This document shows positions 7,040 to 14,417 of a DNA stretch of 18,356 nucleotides, piece after piece (the stretch's first letter is position 1; each line of letters opens with the position of its first letter). Both the position numbers and the translations under genes were made by a program. The DNA comes from Devosia equisanguinis (GTDB taxonomy: Bacteria; Pseudomonadota; Alphaproteobacteria; Rhizobiales; Devosiaceae). Under the pieces are notes generated by a model, which made no database searches, was not told where the DNA came from, and was given only the letters and a program-made list of their open reading frames with translations. The stretch lies in the NCBI GenBank assembly GCA_945888565.1, contig CAMDAL010000025.1, positions 1-18,356 of the forward strand, given 5' to 3'.

Positions 7040-7711
7040 TTACTGCGCGGCAGGCGCCGGAGTCGTGCCTTCAGCCGGGGTGGTCCCGCCGTCGAGCTGC
7101 TTGCGAAGCTCCTCGGCCCGGTCCTGCAGCTGCTGCTCAAGCGCCGACGGACCGGTGGTCTGGTTGTTGAATTCCTCGAAGGTCATCGCCGCCTCGCCGT
7201 CATAGACGGACGTAAAGCCGGCGAGCGTGATGTCGATCACCAGGTCCTTGTTCTGCCGGTTCTTGGCAGTCAGCTTCAGCGTGCCGCCCTTCTTGAGGCT
7301 GTTCACGTAAGCCTCGTTGATCACCAACTGGGTGGCGCAGGAGGTCGGGTCGCACAGCATGAAGGGGACGCGGATCGGCTTGCCGCCATCGATCTGCCAG
7401 GTGAGGCCGAACGGCAGTAGCACGCCAAGCGGTACCGCCGCGACGGCGAGCAGGCGGCTTTCCTGGCCCGGATCGTCTCGCAGCAGGAACGAGCCGAGGA
7501 ACTGGCCGTTGGCCACGATGACCTGGCGCATGATGCAGGCCTTCTTGCCGTCGGCCAGCGGATCGCAGACCTTGAGCCAGTTCGTGCCGGGGGTCGCGGC
7601 CGGGGCGGCAGGAGTCGCCGGAGTGGCGTTGTCCTGCGCGAGCACCGACATGTTCGGCAGCATCAGCGCGGCGACCGCAAGGCCGGCAACAACGAGCTTC
7701 TTGAGGGTCAT
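7040..7711 (-). CDS. IalB (invasion-associated locus B) family exported protein
   Basis: The protein has 223 residues. Residues 1-25 are a Sec signal peptide (two Lys, hydrophobic core LVVAGLAVAALMLP, cleavage likely after SVLA), so the mature protein is periplasmic. After an Ala/Pro/Thr linker (28-42) comes the IalB domain: NWLKVCDP, KKACIMRQVIV, a Q-x-I-D-G-G-K segment, VPFMLCDPTSCATQLVI and LVIDITLAGFTSVYDG. Four cysteines (49, 59, 120, 125) suit two disulfides. The tail is a short coiled-coil-like stretch (SALEQQLQDRAEELRKQL) ending in Thr/Pro/Ala-rich sequence. Bartonella IalB is linked to erythrocyte invasion. Homologues are widespread in free-living alphaproteobacteria, where the function is unknown, so the name should not imply pathogenicity. 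Shine-Dalgarno AAGGAT precedes the ATG. It lies 112 bp downstream of mfd on the same strand. Confidence 0.9.
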   Translation of the reverse strand: MTLKKLVVAGLAVAALMLPNMSVLAQDNATPATPAAPAATPGTNWLKVCDPLADGKKACIMRQVIVANGQFLGSFLLRDDPGQESRLLAVAAVPLGVLLPFGLTWQIDGGKPIRVPFMLCDPTSCATQLVINEAYVNSLKKGGTLKLTAKNRQNKDLVIDITLAGFTSVYDGEAAMTFEEFNNQTTGPSALEQQLQDRAEELRKQLDGGTTPAEGTTPAPAAQ

Positions 7712-7823
7712 CGAGTATCCTTGTGGTTTCTACCAGGTCGTGGCTCCCCGGCCACTCTGAATTTCCGCGTTCTTGAATGCACGAAATCGGGCAATAACAT
7801 GACGGCCCGCCGTTCCGGAAGAC

Positions 7824-10800
7824 TTATCCGGCGAGTGTTGCCACTGCGCCCGTTTGTCCGGCAATCCGGGCCATTCGGGACAGAATCGCCGCCGTTCCCT
7901 TCAGCCTCGCATCCGGACTTGGCCAATCTCGGGCAAACACGAGTTTCTGATCGGGTCGTACGCGCACCTGCATCTGCCGGTCCGAGATCAGTTGCACCAG
8001 CCCCCCGGGGTTGGGGAACTCGTTGTTGCGCAGCGTGATGATGGCGCCCTTCGGACCGGCATCCACCTTTTCGACATTCGCCTGGCGGCACAGTGCCTTG
8101 ACCAGTATGGTCTTGAGCAGCGCTTCCACTTCCGGCGGCAACGGACCGAAACGATCGATGAGCCCGGCACCGGCTTCGTCGATGTCGCGCATATCGGTGA
8201 GGTCACCGAGCTGGCGATAGAGCTGCATGCGTACCTGCAAGTCCGGCACGTAGTGTTCGGGAATCGCAACTGGCATGCCGAGCGAGATGGTGGGGCTCCA
8301 TTCGCCTTTTTCCTCGTAGTCGGTGTCACCGTTGCGCAGCGCGGCGACAGCCTCTTCCAGCATCGCCTGGTAGAGCTCGAACCCGACTTCGCGGATGTGG
8401 CCGGACTGCTCGTCACCCAGCAGGTTGCCAGCGCCGCGAATGTCGAGATCGTGGCTGGCGAGCTGGAAGCCCGCCCCGAGGCTTTCCAGCGACTGCAGCA
8501 CGCTGAGCCGGCGCTCGGCCGTGTCGTTGAGCTTGCGGTCGGGCGGGATGGTGAACAGCGCGTACGCCCGCTGTTTGGCCCGGCCGATGCGACCGCGTAT
8601 CTGGTAGAGTTGGGCGAGGCCGAAATTGTCGGCGTGGTGCACCACAAGGGTATTGGCGTTCGGAATATCAAGACCGGATTCAACGATGGTGGTCGCGACC
8701 AGCACGTCGAACTTGCCGTCGTAAAAGTTGTTCATGATGTCATCGAGTTCGCCCGGCGCCATCTGGCCGTTAGCGACGACGAACGACACTTCCGGCACCT
8801 GCTGGCGCAGGAACTCGGCGATATCGGGTTGGTCCTTGATCTTGGGCACGACGTAGAATGCCTGCCCGCCGCGGTACTTCTCCCGCAGCAGCGCCTCGCG
8901 GACGCTGAGCGGATCGAAAGGCGAGATGAAGGTCCTGATGGCGAGACGGTCGACCGGCGGCGTCGCCAGCAGGCTCAGGTCGCGGACGCCGGTGAGGGCG
9001 AGTTGCAGCGTGCGCGGGATCGGGGTGGCGGTCAGCGTCAGCACATGGACGTTGCCCTTCAGCTCCTTCAGCCGCTCCTTGTGAGCAACACCGAAATGCT
9101 GCTCCTCGTCGACGATCAGCAGGCCCAGGTCCTTGAAGTCGACCGACTTCGAGAGAAGCGCGTGCGTGCCGACGACGATGTCGACCTTGCCCTCCCTGAG
9201 TTCCTGCTTGGTGCCCTTGAGCTGCTGGGCCGAGACCAGCCGCGAGGCCTGCGCAACGCGTAGCGGCAGTCCGGAAAAGCGGTCGCGAAAGTTGCGAAAA
9301 TGCTGCCGCGACAGCAGCGTCGTCGGCACCACCACCGCCACCTGCCGCCCGGACATGGCGACGGCGAAGGCGGCGCGCAGCGCCACTTCGGTCTTGCCGA
9401 AGCCGACATCGCCACAGACGAGGCGGTCCATGACCTTGCCGGACGACAGGTCCTCGAACACCGCGTTAATGGCGACGAGCTGGTCCTCGGTTTCCTCATA
9501 CGGGAACCGGGCGGCGAACTCCTCGTAGAGCCCCGGCTGGATGTCGATTGGCGGCACCAGCGTGAGCTGGCGCAGCGCGGCGATCTTGATGAGCTGGTCC
9601 GCCATCTCGCGGATGCGCTTCTTCAGCCGGCTCTTCTTGGCCTGCCAGGCGACGCCGCCGAGCTTGTCGAGCTCGCCGACATCGGTGCCGTAGCGGGTCA
9701 GCAGCTCGATGTTCTCGACCGGCAGGTAAAGCTTGGTATTGCCGGCGTACTCGATCTCGACGCAGTCATGCGGGGCGCCAGAGACCTCAATGGTCTTCAG
9801 CCCCAGGAAGCGGCCGATGCCGTGGTCGACATGCACGACCAGGTCGCCGGCAGCGAGGCTGGCAGCTTCGGTCAGCGCGTCTGAAGCCTTCTTGCGCCGC
9901 TTGGGACGCAGCAGGCGTTCGCCGAGGATGTCCTGTTCGGCCAGCACCAGCATGTCATCGGTGGCAAAGCCGGTCTCGAGGCCGAGCACGACGATGGCTG
10001 TCGTCTCGGCGGAGGTGGTCTCGGCGTCGCGCCAGTTCTCGGCGAGGCGCGGGTGTTTCAGGCCGTGGTCCTTCAGCACCTGCACCATGCGGTCGCGCGA
10101 GCCTTCGGTCCAGCAGGCGATGATGGTGCGGCGCTTCTTCTTCTGCTCGGCCTTGAGCAGGTTGGCCACCGCGGTGAACAGGTTGACGTCCTGCGCTTGC
10201 CGCTCGGCCGCGAAGCTGTGGGCCAGCCGGCCGCCGGCGTCATCGCCCTTCCGGCTGTCCGGAGCGAGGAACGGCGAAAGCTGCAGAACGCCGCCCTTGG
10301 GCGCGAGCGCGTAGAGCGCCTGCTCCATCTCGTAGAGCAGTTCGGGCTTGACCGGCTTGTAGGGCGCGGCGCCGGTGGTGTTTTTCTCGTGCCGGGCCTC
10401 TTCACGGGCGTCGTAGTAGTCGGCGACCTGCTTCTGGCGGTCTGCAAACGCTTCCTTCGCCTGCTCGTCGAAGACGAACGGGGCTTCGGCGGTATAGGCC
10501 GTCAGGTGGTCGAGGCGCTCGTAGAAGAAGGCGAGCCAATGCTCGACGCCGGGGTAGCGCTGGCCGGCGCTGACGGCGGCATAGAGTGGATCGTCGACGG
10601 TGTTGCCGCCAAAGGTGGCCGTGTAGCGCTGGCGGAAGCGCCTGATCCCATCCTCGGTCAGCAGCACTTCGGACATCGGCGCCAGCGCCATGCGCTTGAG
10701 GTTGCCTGTGGTGCGCTGGCTGTCGGGATCGAAGGTCCGGATCGATTCGAGCTGCTTGCCGAAGAAGTCGAAGCGCATCGGCGCTTCCTCGCCCGCCGGG

Positions 10801-11318
10801 AACAGATCGACGAGGCCGCCGCGCACGGCGTACTCGCCCTGTTCGCGCACCGTGGGAACCCGCAGATAGCCATTGCCCGAGGCCCAGGCGATGAGCCTTT
10901 CGCTGTCCACGACCTGTCCGGCTGCCGCCGAAAAGCTCATGCCGCGCACCACATCGAGCGGCGGCAGCTTCTGCACCAGCGCGTTGACGGTGGTCAGCAC
11001 GATCGCACCCTTCACCGCGCCCGAGGCGATCGACGAAATCGTGGTCATGCGCGCCGCGATGGTCACGCCGTTGGGCGACACGCGATCATAGGGCAGGCAG
11101 TCCCAGGCGGGGAGTTGCAGCAGCGGATGTCCCGGCATCAACTGCTCGAGGATCTCCGCCATGCGCTGCATGCGGCGACCGTCGCGGGCGACGAAGACCG
11201 CCGCAACCGGCTCGTCGGCATGGACCTTCAGGCGATCCTCGACGAGACGCGCCAGTACCACCGGCTGCATGCCATCGGGGACATTGGAGAGGGTACGGTC
11301 GGGCCTGATGTCGGTCAT
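7824..11318 (-). CDS. mfd: Transcription-repair coupling factor Mfd
   Basis: The protein has 1164 residues (family about 1150). The UvrB-like N-terminal region runs to about residue 200 (LLQLPAWDCLPYDRVSPNG; VREQGEYAVRGGLVDLFPAG). The RNA-polymerase-interacting, CarD-like domain begins at GDLVVHVDHGIGRFLG (491). The translocase core has Walker A GDVGFGKTE (636-644), DEEQHFG (737-743), TLTATPIPRTLQ, VATTIVESGLDIPNAN and QIRGRIGRAKQ, with the TRG motif after it. The C-terminal regulatory domain (about 1010 onward, PEHYVPDLQVRMQLYRQL) is complete. Mfd recognises RNA polymerase stalled at lesions, pushes it off and recruits UvrA. The start ATG overlaps the stop of sdhE (ATGA, 11315-11318), so it is translated from the same message. 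No lesion or missing motif was seen. Confidence 0.98.
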   Translation of the reverse strand: MTDIRPDRTLSNVPDGMQPVVLARLVEDRLKVHADEPVAAVFVARDGRRMQRMAEILEQLMPGHPLLQLPAWDCLPYDRVSPNGVTIAARMTTISSIASGAVKGAIVLTTVNALVQKLPPLDVVRGMSFSAAAGQVVDSERLIAWASGNGYLRVPTVREQGEYAVRGGLVDLFPAGEEAPMRFDFFGKQLESIRTFDPDSQRTTGNLKRMALAPMSEVLLTEDGIRRFRQRYTATFGGNTVDDPLYAAVSAGQRYPGVEHWLAFFYERLDHLTAYTAEAPFVFDEQAKEAFADRQKQVADYYDAREEARHEKNTTGAAPYKPVKPELLYEMEQALYALAPKGGVLQLSPFLAPDSRKGDDAGGRLAHSFAAERQAQDVNLFTAVANLLKAEQKKKRRTIIACWTEGSRDRMVQVLKDHGLKHPRLAENWRDAETTSAETTAIVVLGLETGFATDDMLVLAEQDILGERLLRPKRRKKASDALTEAASLAAGDLVVHVDHGIGRFLGLKTIEVSGAPHDCVEIEYAGNTKLYLPVENIELLTRYGTDVGELDKLGGVAWQAKKSRLKKRIREMADQLIKIAALRQLTLVPPIDIQPGLYEEFAARFPYEETEDQLVAINAVFEDLSSGKVMDRLVCGDVGFGKTEVALRAAFAVAMSGRQVAVVVPTTLLSRQHFRNFRDRFSGLPLRVAQASRLVSAQQLKGTKQELREGKVDIVVGTHALLSKSVDFKDLGLLIVDEEQHFGVAHKERLKELKGNVHVLTLTATPIPRTLQLALTGVRDLSLLATPPVDRLAIRTFISPFDPLSVREALLREKYRGGQAFYVVPKIKDQPDIAEFLRQQVPEVSFVVANGQMAPGELDDIMNNFYDGKFDVLVATTIVESGLDIPNANTLVVHHADNFGLAQLYQIRGRIGRAKQRAYALFTIPPDRKLNDTAERRLSVLQSLESLGAGFQLASHDLDIRGAGNLLGDEQSGHIREVGFELYQAMLEEAVAALRNGDTDYEEKGEWSPTISLGMPVAIPEHYVPDLQVRMQLYRQLGDLTDMRDIDEAGAGLIDRFGPLPPEVEALLKTILVKALCRQANVEKVDAGPKGAIITLRNNEFPNPGGLVQLISDRQMQVRVRPDQKLVFARDWPSPDARLKGTAAILSRMARIAGQTGAVATLAG

Positions 11319-11596
11319 GACGCGGTCTTGAAGGCGAGGAGGTCGGCCAGCATCTGGTGATCCGCGTCTGGCGGGGCAGGCTGGGTGCCGGTGAGCCAGT
11401 CGAAGAGGTCGGTGTCCACCTCGTCGAGAAGCACCTCGAAGCGATCGAGTTCCTCGGCCGTCAGCAAGGGGAGCTTGGCGTCAGCATAGGGGCCGAGAAT
11501 CAAGTCCATCTCGCGGGTACCGCGATGCCAGGCGCGATAGCGTAGGCGGCGCAGTCGCATAGACAATTCTTCACCGGCGTCTTTTGAGGGGGCCAT
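11315..11596 (-). CDS. sdhE: FAD assembly factor SdhE
   Basis: The 93-residue protein belongs to the SdhE/Sdh5 family (DUF339, succinate dehydrogenase assembly factor 2). The hallmark is HRGTREMDLILG (24-35), whose RGxxE motif is needed for covalent attachment of FAD to SdhA. LDRFEVLLDEVDTDLFDWLTG follows at about 50-70, typical of the five-helix fold. The ATG at 11596 has only a weak Shine-Dalgarno. A second Met at 11560 (MRLRRLRYRAW) is a possible start, giving 81 residues. The longer form matches the family's usual N-terminal length better. The gene is divergent from recG across 88 bp and overlaps mfd by 4 bp. I recall the recG / sdhE-mfd arrangement as common in rhizobia-type genomes. It reflects position rather than shared function. 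Confidence 0.95.
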   Translation of the reverse strand: MAPSKDAGEELSMRLRRLRYRAWHRGTREMDLILGPYADAKLPLLTAEELDRFEVLLDEVDTDLFDWLTGTQPAPPDADHQMLADLLAFKTAS

Positions 11597-11684
11597 GAGC
11601 GGGGTCGTCTCGGGGAATGGAGGCTTCTGATACGCGCTTCTCCACCCGCTGTCACGCGCTCGCGGAATCCACTAGGTTCGCGAC

Positions 11685-13793
11685 ATGTCCCGGCCCCCTG
11701 CCCTCGATCCACTGTTTCGTTCGCTCCACTCAATCAAGGGTGTGGGGCCGCAGCTATCGGCCCTGCTGACCCGCTTCTTTGGGGCGCCCGAGGGGCAGGA
11801 GGCGATTGCGCTTGATCTGCTCATGCATATGCCGACCGGGGTGGTTGACCGGCGGCGGATGGATGGGATTGCGGGGACATTCCACAACCAGGTGGCGACG
11901 CTGAAGCTGCATATCGATCGGCATCTGCCGCCGCCGCGCGGTCGGCCCGGGGTGCCGCACCGGGTGTTCGCGCATGACGAGACCGGGGAGATCCAGCTGG
12001 TCTATTTCCGGGCGCAGGGCGGCTGGGTGGAGAAACTGCTGCCGGTTGGAGAAGACCGGTATGTCTCTGGGACGATTGGTTTTTTCAACGGCGAAAAGCA
12101 GATCACCCACCCCGACTACGTGGTCGAGGCCGACAAATTCGACGAGATGCCGCTGGTGGAGCCGGTCTACCCACTGACGCAGGGGCTGAGCTCGCGGGCG
12201 CTGACCAAGCTGACGCGGCAGGTGCTCGGGACGCTGCCGGAGTTGCCGGAATGGGGGACACCAGAGACTCTCGCCAACTTCAAGTGGCCGAGCTTTTTCA
12301 AAGCGATGCACCTGGCGCACGAGCCGGAGACGCCTGATGATGGGCAGCTCTGGTCGCCGGCCCGGATGCGGCTCGCCTATGACGAGTACCTGGCGGGGCA
12401 GCTGGCACTGCTGATTGTACGGTCGCAGCTGATCGCGCCACGCGGGATTGCGCGCAGGTTCAATGGGTTGATCACCGGAGCGGTGACGGCCGCCCTGCCC
12501 TATACGCTCACTGAGGGACAGCGGCTGGCGGTCGAGGACATTCTCGCCGACCTCGCGGCGCCGGAGCGGATGTCGCGGTTGGTGCAGGGTGACGTGGGGG
12601 CCGGCAAGACCGTCGTGGCCCTGATGGCGATGGCGGCGGTGGCCGAGAGCGGCGCCCAGTCGGTGATGATGGCGCCTACGGAACTGCTGGCAAATCAGCA
12701 CTTTAGGTCGCTGGCACCGATCTGCGTGAAGGCCGGCCTCGGGGTCGAACTGCTGACCGGGAAGATGCCGGCGGCGGATCGGCGGGCGGCGCTGGCGCGG
12801 CTGAAGTCCGGCGAGAGCACCATTGCCGTCGGGACGCATGCGCTGTTCCAGGGCGGTGTGGAGTTCCACAACCTGGGGCTGACCGTCGTCGACGAGCAGC
12901 ATCGGTTTGGGGTGCACCAGCGATTGGCGTTGTCCGAGAAGGGGATACACGCCGACCTGCTGGTGATGACGGCGACGCCGATCCCGCGGACGCTGGTGCT
13001 GACGCACTTTGGCGACATGGCCGTGTCGATCATCCGCGACAAGCCGCGTGGACGGCAACCGATTGATACGGCCGTGCTTTCCATCGGCGAGTACGCGCGG
13101 GTTATCCAGCGGTTGCAGGCGCGGATTGCCGAGGGGGCGCAGGCGTTCTGGGTCTGCCCGCTGGTCGAGGAGAGCGAGCACCTCGAGGTGATGGCGGCCG
13201 AGGAGCGGTTTGCAGAGCTCAGGAAGGTGTTCGGCGACCTGGTGGTGCTGGTGCACGGCAAGATGTCGGGGGCGGCAAAAGCTGAGGCGATGGAACGGTT
13301 TAGCCGTAACGACGCGAAGGTTCTGGTGGCGACGACGGTGATCGAGGTGGGGGTGGATGTGCCCAACGCGACCATCATGATCATCGAGCATGCCGAGCGG
13401 TTCGGGCTGGCGCAGCTGCATCAGTTGCGGGGGCGCGTCGGGCGCGGCAGCCAGCGCTCGGCGTGCCTGCTGCTCTACAAGGACCCGCTGTCGGAGACGG
13501 CGACGGCACGGCTGGAGACGATCCGGAAGACCGAGGACGGGTTCGAGATTGCCGAGAAGGATCTCGAACTCCGAGGCCAGGGCGACGTGCTCGGGACGCG
13601 GCAGTCGGGCATGCCGGGCTATCACCTGGCGGTGCCGGACGTGCACCGGCATCTGCTCGAGTGGGCGCATGCAGATGCCAAAGCGGCGCTGACGCGTAAC
13701 CCGGGGCTGACCGGTCCGGAGGGTGAGGCGCTCAGGACACTGCTGTACCTGTTCCGGAAGGATCTGGCATTGCCCTTAATTCGGGCTGGATAA
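11685..13793 (+). CDS. recG: ATP-dependent DNA helicase RecG
   Basis: The protein has 702 residues (E. coli 693). The N-terminal part starts PLFRSLHSIKGVGPQLSALL, followed by the OB-fold wedge domain (about 60-160) that splits branched DNA. The translocase core has Walker A GDVGAGKT (302-309), the DEQH box (403-406), TATPIPRT (429-436), VATTVIEVGVDVPNAT and QLRGRVGRG, then the TRG region (LELRGQGDVLGTRQSG) shared with Mfd. RecG remodels stalled replication forks and Holliday junctions. The ATG at 11685 gives the standard family N-terminus, but no strong Shine-Dalgarno precedes it (only a partial AGG at 11672-11676). The gene stands alone on the plus strand, divergent from sdhE-mfd and convergent with the DUF2237 gene. 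It is complete to a typical ending (RKDLALPLIRAG). Confidence 0.98.
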   Translation: MSRPPALDPLFRSLHSIKGVGPQLSALLTRFFGAPEGQEAIALDLLMHMPTGVVDRRRMDGIAGTFHNQVATLKLHIDRHLPPPRGRPGVPHRVFAHDETGEIQLVYFRAQGGWVEKLLPVGEDRYVSGTIGFFNGEKQITHPDYVVEADKFDEMPLVEPVYPLTQGLSSRALTKLTRQVLGTLPELPEWGTPETLANFKWPSFFKAMHLAHEPETPDDGQLWSPARMRLAYDEYLAGQLALLIVRSQLIAPRGIARRFNGLITGAVTAALPYTLTEGQRLAVEDILADLAAPERMSRLVQGDVGAGKTVVALMAMAAVAESGAQSVMMAPTELLANQHFRSLAPICVKAGLGVELLTGKMPAADRRAALARLKSGESTIAVGTHALFQGGVEFHNLGLTVVDEQHRFGVHQRLALSEKGIHADLLVMTATPIPRTLVLTHFGDMAVSIIRDKPRGRQPIDTAVLSIGEYARVIQRLQARIAEGAQAFWVCPLVEESEHLEVMAAEERFAELRKVFGDLVVLVHGKMSGAAKAEAMERFSRNDAKVLVATTVIEVGVDVPNATIMIIEHAERFGLAQLHQLRGRVGRGSQRSACLLLYKDPLSETATARLETIRKTEDGFEIAEKDLELRGQGDVLGTRQSGMPGYHLAVPDVHRHLLEWAHADAKAALTRNPGLTGPEGEALRTLLYLFRKDLALPLIRAG

Positions 13794-13890
13794 AGCCATG
13801 ATGATGAACGGATTCTGAACGGGGTTTCGGGGGTGAGTGTGCCCGGAATTGCTGGGCTTGATTGTAAATGAACGTTTGGGAATGCGAATT

Positions 13891-13940
13891 TCAGCCACCT
13901 CTTTCCACCACTGATGGAGCTTACCATTGTGGTGGGCTGA
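13891..13940. other. Nested hairpin in the recG / DUF2237 convergent gap
   Basis: CCACCAC (13905-13911) pairs with GTGGTGG (13929-13935). Inside it ATGG (13914-13917) pairs with CCAT (13924-13927) around the 6-nt loop AGCTTA. An outer TCAGCC (13891-13896) can pair with GGCTGA (13935-13940). The fold is about 50 nt and has no T tract on either side. It could be a Rho-limited 3' end structure for recG, or a small RNA. The rest of 13794-14030 holds no gene. Another short stem, CCGGTC (13961-13966) with GACCGG (13975-13980), may help end the opposite transcript. Confidence 0.4.
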
Positions 13941-14030
13941 GGGGATAAAGTGCGCGTCTCCCGGTCGGTGTCTGGACCGGCCCCGCCGCCATGCTGCGCG
14001 GTGGAGCCCCCCCCGATCACCCTCGGCGGA

Positions 14031-14417
14031 CTAGTCGATCGCGTAGCGCTTCAGGACGTCGATTTCGACATAGCCGAGGACGGACTGGTGGGTGGCCGCG
14101 AGGACGACTTTCGGGGCCATGCCGGCTTCGAGTGCCTCGATCCAGCGGGGGGCGAGGAGGCACCAGTGGTCGCCTGCCTTGAGGCCGGGGAAGGCGTATT
14201 CGGGCATCGGGGTGGAGAGGTCGTTGCCCTTCGATTTCGAGTAGGCGAGGAAGGCGTCCGTGGCTTCGATGCAGACGGTGTGGCGCGCCTGGCCGTCGGG
14301 GCCGGTGATGCAATGGCCGGTGCGATAAAAACCGGTGAGCGGGCTCATCGAGCACGGCTTCAGCGGCTCGCCGAAGACGTTGAGTTCGGGCGGGCCCTCG
14401 AAGAATGGCTTATTCAA
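14031..14417 (-). CDS. DUF2237 family protein
   Basis: The 128-residue protein matches DUF2237: LNVFGEPLKPCSMSPLTGFYRTGHC (13-37), then HTVCIEATDAFLAYSKSKGNDLSTP, and GDHWCLLAPRWIEALEAG (82-99). The family is small, soluble and of unknown function. Conserved Cys and His residues (PCS, GHC, HTVC, DHWC) hint at a metal or redox site, but that is inference. The reading frame begins with TTG at 14415-14417, inside the last codons of glmS (stop 14410-14412), with a GAAGAG-like Shine-Dalgarno about 8-9 nt upstream. This 8-bp overlap implies translational coupling to glmS. The first in-frame ATG would remove the conserved N-terminus, supporting the TTG start. The gene ends the glmS transcript and faces recG. 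Confidence 0.9.
   Translation of the reverse strand: MNKPFFEGPPELNVFGEPLKPCSMSPLTGFYRTGHCITGPDGQARHTVCIEATDAFLAYSKSKGNDLSTPMPEYAFPGLKAGDHWCLLAPRWIEALEAGMAPKVVLAATHQSVLGYVEIDVLKRYAID

Noticed and set aside
7854..9263. Long plus-strand open frame (469 aa) opposite mfd
   Set aside because: It is an antisense shadow of mfd, whose motifs are complete; the antisense product has no recognisable domain.
11754..13670. Long minus-strand open frame (638 aa) opposite recG
   Set aside because: It is antisense to an intact recG; the Arg/His/Pro-rich composition is typical of a GC-rich shadow frame.
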